From positions 1,736,001-1,800,000 of the forward strand of contig NZ_BMFT01000001.1 in the NCBI RefSeq assembly GCF_014639155.1: a DNA stretch of 64,000 bases. Direction: 5' to 3'. Under the pieces are notes generated by a model, which saw only the letters and a list, made by a program, of their open reading frames with translations, did not search any database and had not been told where the DNA came from. Position 1 is the stretch's first letter, and every line of letters starts with the position of its first letter. The DNA is from Paenibacillus segetis. GTDB lineage: Bacteria; Bacillota; Bacilli; Paenibacillales; Paenibacillaceae. This document shows, piece after piece, positions 1 to 8,800 of the stretch. The position numbers and the translations under genes were made by a program.

Positions 1-1
1 G

Positions 2-247
2 GGTGAGCATTTACCTGAGGACTTAGAAATTAGCGGTGCGCTTAAGTTCGGTGATTATTTCTTTGATGGATTCATTACGGATTGGCTGGTTCAGGGGCGG
101 ATTAATGATACGCTTGAACAGGTGAGAGAGAAGCAATCCAAGATCAATAGGATGCAGTCTGGTTTAGAATCTGCAAAACGCAAAGTCGAATCTGAGTTAG
201 CTACCATTGAACGGAAGTACATCCAAACGGTTGAACTATATAAGTAA
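2..247 (+). CDS. C-terminal part of a coiled-coil protein (truncated by window edge)
   Basis: An open frame runs in from the left edge and stops at a TAA at 245-247, giving 81 residues. The first third contains a short hydrophobic/aromatic stretch (FGDYFFDGFITDWLVQGRI). The rest is charged and heptad-like (QVREKQSKINRMQSGLESAK), so it probably ends in a helix or coiled coil. I do not recognise the family; the start and any catalytic domain lie outside the window. A strong hairpin follows at once, so the gene is probably last in its transcript. Confidence 0.6.
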   Translation, partial: GEHLPEDLEISGALKFGDYFFDGFITDWLVQGRINDTLEQVREKQSKINRMQSGLESAKRKVESELATIERKYIQTVELYK

Positions 248-257
248 TATTATATAA

Positions 258-332
258 AAAAGAACAGGTCATGATGATGTTACCCCGTGCTACTAAATGG
301 GTATAACTTCGTAATGACCTGTTCTTTCTTTT
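258..332. terminator. Bidirectional terminator between convergent genes
   Basis: Arms AAAGAACAGGTCAT and its complement (about 259-272 and 314-328) enclose a loop of about 40 nt that can itself pair (GTTACCC with GGGTA). A T-run follows on the plus strand and an A-run precedes it, so it can stop both the upstream plus-strand gene and the minus-strand DinB gene. Confidence 0.8.
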
Positions 333-337
333 TTTGA

Positions 338-844
338 TTAATGTAGAGCGTTTTGAATATGTGCTAAATGATGATTGCCATGCCATGCATAAATGCCAAT
401 GTTTTTTTCTAAAGTCACTAATCCAGAATCAGGATGATGAAAAGTTCTCTTTAGTTGGTCATCAGTTAAACTTCGTAGTAAATAGCTCCATCGTTCATGC
501 AAGCTTTCAATGATTTGAAGAGAGCCCTCAATTGGAAGTTTGTTATCTGATAAATTAGCCCATTCATTTTGATCATACGGTTTAATTGTTGGATTGTCTT
601 CGGTTAATGCTAACTTAAAACGAATATAAGCATTCATGTGGCTATCGGCAATATGATGTACAACTTGGCGGATTGTCCAACCATGCTCACGATATGGGCA
701 ATCTAACTTTTGATCTGACAAATGACGTACTACCTCAATTAGTCTACTTGGAAGCCCACGAATTTCATCAATCCAATTTGTGATCTCATCAAACGTAATA
801 GTAGCTGGACATTCAAATTGACCAATGGGGTACTTTTCATTCAT
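338..844 (-). CDS. bstA: DinB/YfiT-family putative bacillithiol transferase (BstA-like)
   Basis: The 168-residue product matches the DinB-like YfiT/BstA group. These are small metal-dependent four-helix proteins that in Firmicutes transfer bacillithiol to electrophiles, or act as putative metal hydrolases. Visible hallmarks are the N-terminal YPIGQF segment, the motif VVHHIADSHMNAY with its paired histidines, and the C-terminal WHGNHHLAHI; together they supply the metal-binding His triad. The first ATG at 853 touches the AGGAG, so I start at the ATG nine bases further in, which has normal spacing. The protein is cytoplasmic. It is a single gene ending at the shared terminator. Family assignment is firm; thiol-transferase activity is inferred from the family. 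Confidence 0.85.
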   Translation of the reverse strand: MNEKYPIGQFECPATITFDEITNWIDEIRGLPSRLIEVVRHLSDQKLDCPYREHGWTIRQVVHHIADSHMNAYIRFKLALTEDNPTIKPYDQNEWANLSDNKLPIEGSLQIIESLHERWSYLLRSLTDDQLKRTFHHPDSGLVTLEKNIGIYAWHGNHHLAHIQNALH

Positions 845-905
845 CCGATACATCTCCTCATTTCTTATCCTGAAATATATCTTATCACTTACTTATCTGG
901 GAAAA

Positions 906-2144
906 CTACAGTTGTTTTTGAGCCTGCGCTCTACGAACGATTAAAAAGTAGCACATGAGAGCGCTAATGCTGGAAACAGCAATGACAATTCCCATTGGTA
1001 CTGCTGTTTGATCACCGCCAAGACCAACGAGTGGTGCTACTACAGCGCCGAGGATGTAGGGTAATAGACCGAGCAGTGCTGAAGCGCTGCCAGCGGATTG
1101 ACTCTGATTCTGCATTGCTAATGGGAAGCTTGCAGTTCCAACGATACCAACGCAAGATACAACGAAGAATAATGGTACGAGGACAGCGAATAGTCCGCCA
1201 CCCGTCAAAATAACACTCAACAAAACGATAGAGGAAATTGCCGACAGCCCTAAACCGAAAGTTAGTAGGGAGGATTCTTTAAATCTTCCTGCAAGACGCC
1301 CTGTTGTCTGTGTAGCAATAATGATGCCTACACCGTTTATAGCGAAGATTAGACTATACATTTGCTCTGATACATGGAATATATTTTGCATTACAAAAGA
1401 AGAACCGGAAATATACCCAAACATAGCTGCAGTTACAAGACCTTGGGATAAGCAGTATCCGATAAATACCCGGTCCTTCACGAGACGTCTGAAGGTTAAC
1501 AAAGTCTCTTTCATCCCACCAGATTGTCGTTGATCCTTGGGTAATGTCTCGGGAAGTCCTAATAGAACTGATAACATCATGGCAACACCAATCAGACTTA
1601 GCACGACGAACACACCACGCCATGATACGAAATTCAGTAGTTGCCCACCAAAGAGTGGTGCCAGTATAGGAGCAGCTCCGTTAACAAGCATGAGGAGTGA
1701 GAAGAATTTCGTAAGCTCCGTGCCGGAATACATATCACGTACGATCGCACGCGAGATAACGATTCCCGCTGCCCCTGACAACCCTTGTATGAAGCGAAAT
1801 GCAATCAAGAACCAGGCTGATGGTGCGAAGACGCATAGCAGTGAACTCAATGCATACATGGTTAAAGCAAAAATTAGGGGAGTACGTCTACCACGTACAT
1901 CGCTTAGTGGTCCAGCCACGAGTTGGCCAAGCGCAAGCCCAAGTAGACAAGCTGTTAGGCTAAGCTGAGCCATAGAGGCGGTCGTGTTAAGATCGCCTGC
2001 TAACTTCGGAAGTGCAGGGAGATACATATCCAGTGAAAGTGGTCCGAAGGCAGATAGACTGCCAAGAATAAGGATGGATTTTAATCGACCTGATCGTGAT
2101 ATTGGACTGTCAGAGATAGAAGAATTAACTGTGTTTGTATTCAT
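906..2144 (-). CDS. MFS drug efflux transporter, Bcr/CflA type
   Basis: A 12-helix major facilitator of about 412 residues. Motif A is near LVAGPLSDVRGRRTPL between helices 2 and 3, and the N-terminal segment LGSLSAFGPLSLDMYLPALP is typical of the Bcr/CflA (bicyclomycin/chloramphenicol/sulfonamide) proton-antiport efflux group. Central loop and C-terminal six helices are complete, so the length is normal. The frame extends upstream to a TTG at 2168, but the ATG at 2144 has AAAGG about 12 bases before it and gives a compact charged N-terminus, so I prefer it. Substrate cannot be told from sequence. No regulator is adjacent. Confidence 0.85.
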   Translation of the reverse strand: MNTNTVNSSISDSPISRSGRLKSILILGSLSAFGPLSLDMYLPALPKLAGDLNTTASMAQLSLTACLLGLALGQLVAGPLSDVRGRRTPLIFALTMYALSSLLCVFAPSAWFLIAFRFIQGLSGAAGIVISRAIVRDMYSGTELTKFFSLLMLVNGAAPILAPLFGGQLLNFVSWRGVFVVLSLIGVAMMLSVLLGLPETLPKDQRQSGGMKETLLTFRRLVKDRVFIGYCLSQGLVTAAMFGYISGSSFVMQNIFHVSEQMYSLIFAINGVGIIIATQTTGRLAGRFKESSLLTFGLGLSAISSIVLLSVILTGGGLFAVLVPLFFVVSCVGIVGTASFPLAMQNQSQSAGSASALLGLLPYILGAVVAPLVGLGGDQTAVPMGIVIAVSSISALMCYFLIVRRAQAQKQL

Positions 2145-2622
2145 TCGATGGAACATCCTTTCTACCAAACTACTTCTCTTTTTGACGCAGATTTGTCCAT
2201 TATACTATATAGGATAAAGATGACGTAAGCGTCTTTAGGTAATTAAGTGCGGACTTATTTTTACTCAATTATTTAAAATAAGAATAATATTGTTTAAATT
2301 AACAATTAATGTATAATAAAGGTGTGATTAATGATACACTATCGCCAGTTAAATAAGTATATACCAGCTATATTTTGTAATCTAAGTTCAAATCTCACTC
2401 CATTTTTGTAATCGCTTTCATTAATAGTTTTACTTGTGCTGTTATAAACTCTCAAAGAGTTTATATACACATTCTGTATAAAGGAGGATCAGGATCGGAA
2501 GGACAAGCCATTATGGGTAAAGTTTAACTCAGAGGATGACATCGAAGGGAGGTATCGCTTAAGGAATTGCTTGTGTATGGAACTTTATTCTAACTTTTAA
2601 CATTAAGAGGAGGGAGTTTATA
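2145..2622. other. Intergenic region with promoter-like sequence and a palindrome
   Basis: There is no convincing gene here. A promoter-like pair (TTGTTT at 2290, TATAAT at 2312, 16-base spacer) points toward the LPMO gene. Further on lies a perfect 9-bp palindromic hairpin at 2443-2465. An AAGGAGG at about 2480 is not followed by a usable start codon. The long leader (about 300 nt from the putative promoter) could hold regulatory structure, but I recognise no riboswitch family. Confidence 0.4.
2290..2317 (+). promoter_or_regulatory. Putative sigma-A promoter for the LPMO gene
   Basis: TTGTTT at 2290-2295 and TATAAT at 2312-2317 with a 16-base spacer, followed by a purine-rich start region. 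This leaves a leader of about 300 nt before the TTG start at 2623. Confidence 0.4.
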
Positions 2623-3966
2623 TTGACGACTTTACGTTTAAATCAACCTGGAATGATAAAAGTACTACTTACAAGCTGTATGGCGCTAATGCTAGCTATT
2701 ATTATGTTATTTGTGCTTGAGGGAAAAGCCTCTGCCCACGGTTACGTGAATAATCCATCAAGCCGTGCTGACCTATGTGCCTCTGGAATAAATAAAAATT
2801 GTGGCCTCATCATCTATGAGCCTTATAGTCTTGAAGCGCTTAAAGGGTTTCCTGCAGCAGGTCCGGCTGATGGTAAGATTGCCAGTGCTAACGGTGCGTT
2901 CGCCCCACTTGATGAGCAATCAGCGACACGCTGGAATAAGGTGAACATAAGCCCAGGTCCGACTACGTTCAATTGGAATATAAAAGTCCCACACTCTACA
3001 TCAAGTTGGAAATATTACATTACCAAGCAGGACTGGAATCCAGATGCGCCACTTACCCGAGCCTCATTCGATTTGACTCCTTTCTGTAGCGTTTCTTATA
3101 AAGGAACGCCTGGAAATACTTATTCTGACACTTGCAATGTTCCTAATAGAACGGGGTATCAGGTTATTCTAGCGGTATGGGAGATTGCTGATACAGCTAA
3201 TGCTTTCTATAATGTTATCGATGTTAACTTTGCTGGCGATGTCGATAATATAGCTCCAACTGCACCTACTGGTGTAGCGGTGTCTAATATTGCAGCGACA
3301 AGTGCAACAGTTGTATGGGGAGCTTCTACAGATAATGTTGGTGTTGCTGGCTACCGGATATTTAATGGTGCTACGCAAATTGCTTCAACTAATGGAGTAT
3401 TGAGTTACAATTTGACCGGTCTGACATCCAGTACAGCCTATAACATTACAGTAAAAGCATTTGATGCAGCTGGTAATGTATCCGCATCGAGTAACACGGC
3501 TTCCTTTACAACCCTTGCTGTCACCGGGCCGGATGTTGATCCCCCTTCAGCTCCAACAAGCCTTCATGTCATGGGTAGTGCAACCTCAACAACAGTACCC
3601 CTGATGTGGAGCGCATCGAGTGATAACGTTGGGGTGACAGGTTATCAAATATTCCGTGGATCTACACTTGTGGATACGGTATCAGGATCTACTTTGGAAT
3701 ATTTAGTCACTAATTTATCGCCGAGTACAGCTTACTCTTTCACCGTAAAGGCGGTCGATGCCGCTGGGAATGTATCGGCAGCGAGCAACACGCTTAACGT
3801 AACGACACCGGCTGCACCTACCACTTATCCAGCATGGAGCGCGTCAACGGTCTATGTGGGTGGCAACAAAGTGACGCATAACGGTGTTAACTATGAAGCC
3901 AAATGGTGGACACTGGGGGAAACGCCTGGTTCAAGTGGGGCAGACGTATGGAAAGTGATTCCTTAA
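2623..3966 (+). CDS. Secreted AA10 lytic polysaccharide monooxygenase, FnIII x2, chitin-binding module
   Basis: A 447-residue secreted copper enzyme that oxidatively cleaves crystalline chitin (or cellulose). The signal peptide (residues 1-38) ends ...KASA, leaving His39 at the mature N-terminus. His39 and His124 (VPHSTSSW) form the expected histidine brace. The AA10 domain spans about 39-205 and has paired cysteines. Two fibronectin type III repeats follow (about 210-296 and 307-394), then a C-terminal CBM5/12-like module with aromatic residues (YPAWSASTVYVGGN, KWWTLGETPG). The start is a TTG with GAGGAGGGAG at good spacing. It stands alone before a strong terminator. Together with the GH20 gene at 38 kb it suggests chitin use. 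Chitin versus cellulose specificity is inferred from the binding module. Confidence 0.93.
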   Translation: MTTLRLNQPGMIKVLLTSCMALMLAIIMLFVLEGKASAHGYVNNPSSRADLCASGINKNCGLIIYEPYSLEALKGFPAAGPADGKIASANGAFAPLDEQSATRWNKVNISPGPTTFNWNIKVPHSTSSWKYYITKQDWNPDAPLTRASFDLTPFCSVSYKGTPGNTYSDTCNVPNRTGYQVILAVWEIADTANAFYNVIDVNFAGDVDNIAPTAPTGVAVSNIAATSATVVWGASTDNVGVAGYRIFNGATQIASTNGVLSYNLTGLTSSTAYNITVKAFDAAGNVSASSNTASFTTLAVTGPDVDPPSAPTSLHVMGSATSTTVPLMWSASSDNVGVTGYQIFRGSTLVDTVSGSTLEYLVTNLSPSTAYSFTVKAVDAAGNVSAASNTLNVTTPAAPTTYPAWSASTVYVGGNKVTHNGVNYEAKWWTLGETPGSSGADVWKVIP

Positions 3967-3987
3967 CTACCTTCTAAACGATTAATA

Positions 3988-4034
3988 AGAAAGATGACTT
4001 CTGATCTATCCATTCTATCAGAAGTCATCTTTCT
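3988..4034 (+). terminator. Terminator after LPMO gene
   Basis: A near-perfect 16-18 bp stem (AAAGATGACTTCTGAT and its complement) with a short loop and a TTTCT tail lies 22 nt after the stop codon. Confidence 0.85.
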
Positions 4035-4064
4035 ATGTTCTTATAGACTACGAAACAATTTAGA

Positions 4065-4096
4065 TTGACGGATAATTGACCACCATATAATATAAT
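4065..4096 (+). promoter_or_regulatory. Putative promoter of the ABC importer operon
   Basis: TTGACG at 4065-4070 is followed by two overlapping TATAAT hexamers (4086-4091 and 4091-4096). Spacers are 15 or 20 bases, so the exact -10 is uncertain. The resulting leader of about 130 nt has no element I can name. Confidence 0.45.
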
Positions 4097-4237
4097 GATA
4101 ACATATCGCACTCAGGGGGCGTAAGGTATTTGCATATCATGATGCTTTAATGCTTTTATGGATGAAAGCGTTAACCAATTCATGCTCTATGTATTTAATG
4201 TGATGAAGTTTTTATTTTATGGAGGGGGACGGTATAA

Positions 4238-5272
4238 ATGAAGAAGAAATTAGGTGCGATCTTGGCGGTATCCGCGCTATTGATCAGTGTAGTAGGATGC
4301 GGAAACAACAGTAATAAGAGTAGTAGTAGCGGTAATGAGGGAGGTTCAGCAGATAAGACATCTTATAAAATTGCGATCTCGCAAATCGTTGAACATCCGT
4401 CGCTCGATGCGACACGTGAAGGTTTCCTAGCTGCACTCAAGGATGCTGGAATAGTAGAGGGAGACAACTTGAAGCTTGATTATAACAATGCACAAGGAGA
4501 TCAAAACAATAATAATACGATTGCGCAAAAAATTGCCGGAGAGAAATACGACCTTGTTCTGGCTATTGCAACACCGACAGCTCAAGCGATCGTCCAAAAT
4601 GTGAAAAACTCACCAATCCTCTTTGCAGCTGTAACGGATCCAATTGATGCGAAGCTTATTGACAATCTGGATCACCCAGGCGGCAATATCTCTGGAGCTT
4701 CCGATACAAACCCGGAAGCCATTTCGAAATTGATGGATTTCTTAGCTGCCAATGTTAAAGATGTGAAAAATGTAGGTATTGTGATCAATCAAGGTGAACC
4801 CAATTCGGTGATTATGGCCGACTATGCTGAAAAAGCGCTCGATAAACATGGGATCAAGCTTGTGAAGGCATCGGTAACGAATACATCAGAAGTGAAGCAA
4901 GCAGCAGAGTCTTTAATAGGCCGTGTGGAAGCTCTCTACATTACGCTTGATAATACGGTCGTAGAAGCAGTTAGTTCGGTTATTCAAGTGGCGAATGAGA
5001 ACGATATCCCTTTCTTCTCTAGTGATCGCGATTCGGTAGAAAAAGGTGCTTTTGCTACAGTAGGATTCAAATACTATGATCACGGTTATCAAGTTGGTCA
5101 AATGGCTGTTGAAGTGTTGAAGAACGGTAAAAAAGTTGGAGATATGAAAGTAACGGTACCAGACAAACTCGACTTGATTCTTAATTTGAAGGCGGCAGCT
5201 GAGCAAGGAATAGAAGTGACTGACGCAATGAAGGATCAAGTGAAGGATAAAGAGAACAACCTTCTGGAATAG
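4238..5272 (+). CDS. ABC importer substrate-binding lipoprotein (PF04392, TrpX-like)
   Basis: A 344-residue binding lipoprotein. The N-terminus is a type II signal peptide with a lipobox ending VVGC (Cys21), followed by a Ser/Asn-rich linker. The mature part starts YKIAISQIVEHPSLDATREGF and contains VLAIATPTAQAI and AAVTDPIDAKLI, typical of the ABC_sub_bind (PF04392) family. Members in Gram-positives are often annotated as tryptophan/tyrosine importers (TrpX). The ATG has a strong GGAGGGGG site. It is the first gene of a three-gene operon with a permease and an ATPase directly downstream. The importer class is firm; aromatic amino acid as the substrate is inference. Confidence 0.85.
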   Translation: MKKKLGAILAVSALLISVVGCGNNSNKSSSSGNEGGSADKTSYKIAISQIVEHPSLDATREGFLAALKDAGIVEGDNLKLDYNNAQGDQNNNNTIAQKIAGEKYDLVLAIATPTAQAIVQNVKNSPILFAAVTDPIDAKLIDNLDHPGGNISGASDTNPEAISKLMDFLAANVKDVKNVGIVINQGEPNSVIMADYAEKALDKHGIKLVKASVTNTSEVKQAAESLIGRVEALYITLDNTVVEAVSSVIQVANENDIPFFSSDRDSVEKGAFATVGFKYYDHGYQVGQMAVEVLKNGKKVGDMKVTVPDKLDLILNLKAAAEQGIEVTDAMKDQVKDKENNLLE

Positions 5273-5303
5273 GTTTCTCACCAATACGTAGGAGGAACAC
5301 ATC

Positions 5304-6218
5304 ATGTTGAACTCGTTGCTCGGAGCGCTTGAATCGGGAATGATCTATGCCCTGATGGCGTTAGGGGTGTATATCACTTTTCGAATATTGGATTTTCCTG
5401 ATTTAACGGTTGATGGCAGTTTTACGACGGGCGGGGCGATTGGTGCAGTTATGATAACTGGGGGCGTTGCTCCTTGGATCGCAACAATTGCCGCTTTTGG
5501 TGGAGGTATGGTAGCAGGAGCTCTAACGGGTTTGATCCATACTAAAGGTCGGATAAATGGTCTGTTATCAGGGATCGTGATGATGATCGCTCTTTACTCT
5601 ATCAACATGAGGATACTGGGCAAGCCTAATGTATCATTATTAGGTGAAAATACATTGTTCAGCTCGGTACCAGTACTTTTGTTGATGCCATTTATAGTTA
5701 TTATAGTGAAGCTATTATTGGATTTGTTCTTCCATACAGATCTCGGTTTATCGCTTCGAGCGACGGGTGACAATCAACGAATGATTCGTAGTTTCGGTGC
5801 GCACACCGATTATACGATTATTCTTGGCCTAAGTCTCTCGAATGGGCTAGTCGCGTTGTCAGGAGCGCTGATTGCTCAGAGCTCTGGATTCGCAGATATT
5901 TCATCCGGAATTGGGATGATTGTGATCGGGCTTGCTTCCGTTATTATCGGGGAAGCAATTTTCGGGGCAAGAACGGTATTCTTTGCCACACTTGCCGTTG
6001 TATTAGGTTCCATCGTTTATCGCTTTATTTATGCATTGGCGCTACGGATAGAATGGATTGAACAGACCGATTTGAAATTGATTACTGCCGTCATTGTCGT
6101 GGTGGCGTTAGTACTACCAACCATGCAGAGATCTCGGAAGCAGAAGATCATGGCGCGGAAGCGATCAAGTGAAATCGCAGCGGTGACCGACAAGATAAGC
6201 CTGGGAGGGGAACAATAA
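5304..6218 (+). CDS. ABC importer permease (BPD_transp_2, TrpY-like)
   Basis: The 304-residue integral membrane protein has eight or nine hydrophobic segments and the family signatures LGVYITFRILDFPDLTVDGS near the start and SVIIGEAIFGARTVFF near 210. This is the branched-chain-type (BPD_transp_2) permease fold found beside PF04392 binding proteins. It begins 31 nt after the lipoprotein gene with AGGAGG in front. Its stop overlaps the ATPase start by one base (TAATG), showing translational coupling. It should form a homodimeric channel with the neighbouring ATPase. Confidence 0.88.
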   Translation: MLNSLLGALESGMIYALMALGVYITFRILDFPDLTVDGSFTTGGAIGAVMITGGVAPWIATIAAFGGGMVAGALTGLIHTKGRINGLLSGIVMMIALYSINMRILGKPNVSLLGENTLFSSVPVLLLMPFIVIIVKLLLDLFFHTDLGLSLRATGDNQRMIRSFGAHTDYTIILGLSLSNGLVALSGALIAQSSGFADISSGIGMIVIGLASVIIGEAIFGARTVFFATLAVVLGSIVYRFIYALALRIEWIEQTDLKLITAVIVVVALVLPTMQRSRKQKIMARKRSSEIAAVTDKISLGGEQ

Positions 6219-7012
6219 TGCTGCAGCTTATTAACGTATCTAAGTTGTTCCATCCCGGTTCAGCAGACGAGAAGATCGCACTTGTAAATATTAACCTAAC
6301 CCTAGAGCCGGGAGATTTCGTTACAGTGATCGGCAGTAATGGGGCCGGCAAATCAACGCTGATGAACATGATTTCTGGTGTAATTAAACCAGATGTGGGT
6401 CGTATTATTATAGGTGGGAATGATGTGAGTAACCTACCTGAATATAAACGAAGTCGCTGGATTGGGCGTGTCTTTCAAGATCCGATGGCTGGAACCGCAC
6501 CCCATATGACGATTGAAGAGAATTTGGCAATGGCCTATACTCGTGGTCAAAACCGTGGTTTACGCATTGGTGTTACATCGAAGCGGCGCACGCTCTTCCG
6601 CGAGCAGCTTAGCCGTCTTGGGATTGGTCTTGAGGATCGTCTGCGTGCGAAAGTAGGTACATTGTCCGGTGGGGAGCGTCAGGCACTGAGCTTGCTTATG
6701 GCAAGTTTCACAGAGCCGCAAATCTTACTGCTTGATGAACATACCGCAGCACTTGATCCGGCAAGAGCCGAATTGGTGACTCAGCTCACGCAGAGCATTG
6801 TCAGCGAATTGAAGTTGACGACCCTGATGGTTACACATAACATGGAACAAGCTATTCGTTTGGGCAATCGCTTAATTATGATGGATAATGGGCGAGTAAT
6901 CCTTGATGTAAATGAGGATAAGAAGTGTCATCTGACGATGGAGCAGTTGCTGGGTGAGTTTGAAGCGATTAGTGGACATAAGCTATCGGATGATCGCGTT
7001 ATGCTTGGTTGA
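6218..7012 (+). CDS. ABC importer ATP-binding protein (TrpZ-like)
   Basis: A 264-residue ATPase with Walker A GSNGAGKS (residues 39-46), signature LSGGERQ (about 147), Walker B ILLLDEHTAALD (about 168) and the switch histidine in MVTHNMEQA (about 205). It energises the permease and lipoprotein encoded just upstream, and its ATG overlaps the permease stop. The Walker B-proximal EH (DEHTAALD, where DEPTSGLD is more usual) is typical of this importer subclass. It is the last gene of the operon; a terminator follows about 65 nt later. Confidence 0.92.
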   Translation: MLQLINVSKLFHPGSADEKIALVNINLTLEPGDFVTVIGSNGAGKSTLMNMISGVIKPDVGRIIIGGNDVSNLPEYKRSRWIGRVFQDPMAGTAPHMTIEENLAMAYTRGQNRGLRIGVTSKRRTLFREQLSRLGIGLEDRLRAKVGTLSGGERQALSLLMASFTEPQILLLDEHTAALDPARAELVTQLTQSIVSELKLTTLMVTHNMEQAIRLGNRLIMMDNGRVILDVNEDKKCHLTMEQLLGEFEAISGHKLSDDRVMLG

Positions 7013-7075
7013 CTCCTTCTGGGGATTGTAGTAACCTACTCGGAAACGGAAGAGCCCGATGTTTGAAAATGTTGC

Positions 7076-7117
7076 AAAGCCTATTGCGGGGATTTTTCAA
7101 CCGTAATAGGCTTTTTC
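7076..7117 (+). terminator. Terminator of the ABC importer operon
   Basis: AAAGCCTATT (7076-7085) pairs with AATAGGCTTT (7105-7114), with an inner CGG/CCG, followed by a T-run. Confidence 0.85.
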
Positions 7118-7242
7118 AATTAATTGCGGGGCAGAACGCCTGTTTTTGTCGTATTATTAAGGAGAATGGTATAATTATAGAATTAGATATCGTGTTTAAC
7201 TGAAGTGAAGTCAAATTTGCGCGGGAAGAGTGGTGGGCTTGG

Positions 7243-7545
7243 GTGATTCTTGAAGTAGCCGAATTACATGTTAAACCGGGCACTATAAATGATTTTGAGA
7301 GCCAGTTCAGAAAGGCATCCAAGATCATTTCACAAATGAATGGTTATCTTGAGCATGAACTCCATAAATGTGTAGAAGAGGAGAACAAATATATTCTGCT
7401 CGTTAAATGGAGATCAATTACTGACCATGAGATCGGCTTCCGCAAGTCACCTCAGTACGAAGAATGGAAGGCGTTATTACATCATTTCTATGATCCCTTT
7501 CCAACGGTCCAACATTACGTTCAGATTAGACATGAAGCAAACTGA
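7243..7545 (+). CDS. Antibiotic biosynthesis monooxygenase-like (ABM) ferredoxin-fold protein
   Basis: A 100-residue protein with the ABM dimeric alpha/beta-barrel pattern. It starts with an [18 protein letters not shown] strand and helix, has the mid motif [23 protein letters not shown], and ends with [16 protein letters not shown]. Such small proteins include quinone monooxygenases, heme-degrading enzymes and catalytically silent relatives; which one this is cannot be told. The start is a GTG and its ribosome site is weak, so the first residues are uncertain. The GNAT gene begins 24 nt downstream, so they may be co-transcribed. Confidence 0.75.
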   Translation: MILEVAELHVKPGTINDFESQFRKASKIISQMNGYLEHELHKCVEEENKYILLVKWRSITDHEIGFRKSPQYEEWKALLHHFYDPFPTVQHYVQIRHEAN

Positions 7546-7569
7546 AGACAAAGACATAGGAGATTGTAT

Positions 7570-8076
7570 ATGAGTGTGCCTTATATTATTGAAGATGCAA
7601 CAAGAAGTGATTTGGAGCGAATCGTTGAGATTTATAATGAAACGATAGCTGGACGAGTGGTAACCGCTGATCTAGAACCGGTTACTGTAGCTAGTAGAGA
7701 GCCTTGGTTTCATGAACATTCTCCAAATCATCGACCTTTATGGGTCATGAAATCGGGTGAGACAATTATCGCATGGCTCAGTTTTCAATCTTTTTACGGA
7801 AGACCTGCTTACAATGCGACCGCAGAAATTAGCATTTATATTTCCGGAGAATATCGTGGATGCGGTATTGGCAGTCTTTTTCTTGACAAAGCGATTACTG
7901 CATCCCCTGAGCTATCTATTAATACACTACTCGGATTCGTGTTTGCCCACAATGAACCAAGCCTAGCTCTTTTGCGTAAAAAGGGATTTGAACAATGGGC
8001 TTATCTTCCCAAGGTTGCCAATTTGGATGGGATAGAACGCGATTTAGTTATTTTAGGGAGAAGGATAGATGCTTAA
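7570..8076 (+). CDS. GNAT N-acetyltransferase, phosphinothricin acetyltransferase-like
   Basis: A 168-residue acetyl-CoA-dependent N-acetyltransferase. The start resembles the Pat/YwnH group ([17 protein letters not shown]), followed by the acceptor-side [14 protein letters not shown]. The acetyl-CoA loop is [16 protein letters not shown] (about 98-113), and the C-terminal signature is [24 protein letters not shown] start at the ATG 7 nt after AGGAG; a TTG two codons upstream is too close to that site. Relatives acetylate phosphinothricin or methionine sulfoximine; the real substrate is unknown. Confidence 0.85.
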   Translation: MSVPYIIEDATRSDLERIVEIYNETIAGRVVTADLEPVTVASREPWFHEHSPNHRPLWVMKSGETIIAWLSFQSFYGRPAYNATAEISIYISGEYRGCGIGSLFLDKAITASPELSINTLLGFVFAHNEPSLALLRKKGFEQWAYLPKVANLDGIERDLVILGRRIDA

Positions 8077-8138
8077 CTAGAAAGACCTATCAACGACTTA
8101 TCAGTTTTGGTTATTATTTTATTTATTAGAATGGAGAA

Positions 8139-8762
8139 ATGGATCAGTTGGACGAATGGATACAACAGATGACGGAGTGGCTGGTCGAGACGACTCAATT
8201 GGGTGGATTTTCAATTTTATTATTAACGATTCCACTTGCGATTATTCAAGGGGTGGTCGGTTTCTTTCCGTTTGCCACGTTGCTCATGCTTCATTTATCG
8301 GTTCTTGGTGTTGCAAAAGGTTTATTTGCTAGTTGGCTGGTAGGGACAATAGCCGGTACGGTTATCTATCTACTCTGTCAATATTTATTAGCGGATTGGT
8401 TCAATCGTAAATGGATGAAAAAGTTGGAGAAATATCATAGATGGCAAGAAAGTATTGATCGCTACGGAGTATGGGCGGTTATTTTTCTGAGAACAATCCC
8501 AGTAATGCCTAATAATCTTATTTCCTTTATGTCGGCAATTTCAAATATGAAGACGATCTCTTACACTTGGGCTAACCTCATCGGAAACTTATCCAGTATA
8601 TGGTTATTCGGCATTATAAGTGCCCCAATTGTATTTCCGGATATTGATTTAAGTAAGCTTATAACATCATATGTTCTATTTTTGTTCATACTGGGTATTG
8701 TATTTATTATTAGACATCGTCAGATGACAAGGAGAGAACGTAGGTTAAGAGTTAATAAATAG
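8139..8762 (+). CDS. VTT/TVP38-family (DedA-like) membrane protein
   Basis: The 207-residue protein has about five transmembrane segments and the SNARE-associated/VTT domain signature GVVGFFPFATLLMLHL early and FLRTIPVMPNNLISFMSAISNM in the second half. The conserved Arg and Pro of that re-entrant loop are present. Bacterial VTT/DedA proteins are implicated in lipid scrambling and membrane homeostasis. The ATG has GGAG only a few bases upstream, so a nearby internal TTG is possible. No partner is evident apart from the downstream transporter 38 nt away. Confidence 0.8.
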   Translation: MDQLDEWIQQMTEWLVETTQLGGFSILLLTIPLAIIQGVVGFFPFATLLMLHLSVLGVAKGLFASWLVGTIAGTVIYLLCQYLLADWFNRKWMKKLEKYHRWQESIDRYGVWAVIFLRTIPVMPNNLISFMSAISNMKTISYTWANLIGNLSSIWLFGIISAPIVFPDIDLSKLITSYVLFLFILGIVFIIRHRQMTRRERRLRVNK

Positions 8763-8800
8763 ATAGATATTGATTAAATGGTTACCAAGGGGAGAATACT

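Noticed and set aside
201..386. A 61-codon minus-strand ORF
   Set aside because: It overlaps both the end of the first gene and the terminator and DinB gene; no ribosome site; composition is random-like.
1537..1968. A 143-codon plus-strand ORF inside the MFS gene
   Set aside because: It lies entirely antisense within a well-recognised transporter; such shadow frames are expected.
2437..2602. An open frame without a start before the LPMO gene (ends ...LRNCLCMELYSNF)
   Set aside because: No start codon fits it, no conserved motif is recognised, and the following gene has its own ribosome site. It may be a remnant but cannot be supported.
7009..7203. A 64-codon ORF starting in the end of the ABC ATPase gene
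   Set aside because: It overlaps the end of the ATPase gene, runs through its terminator hairpin, and has no separate ribosome site or family resemblance.
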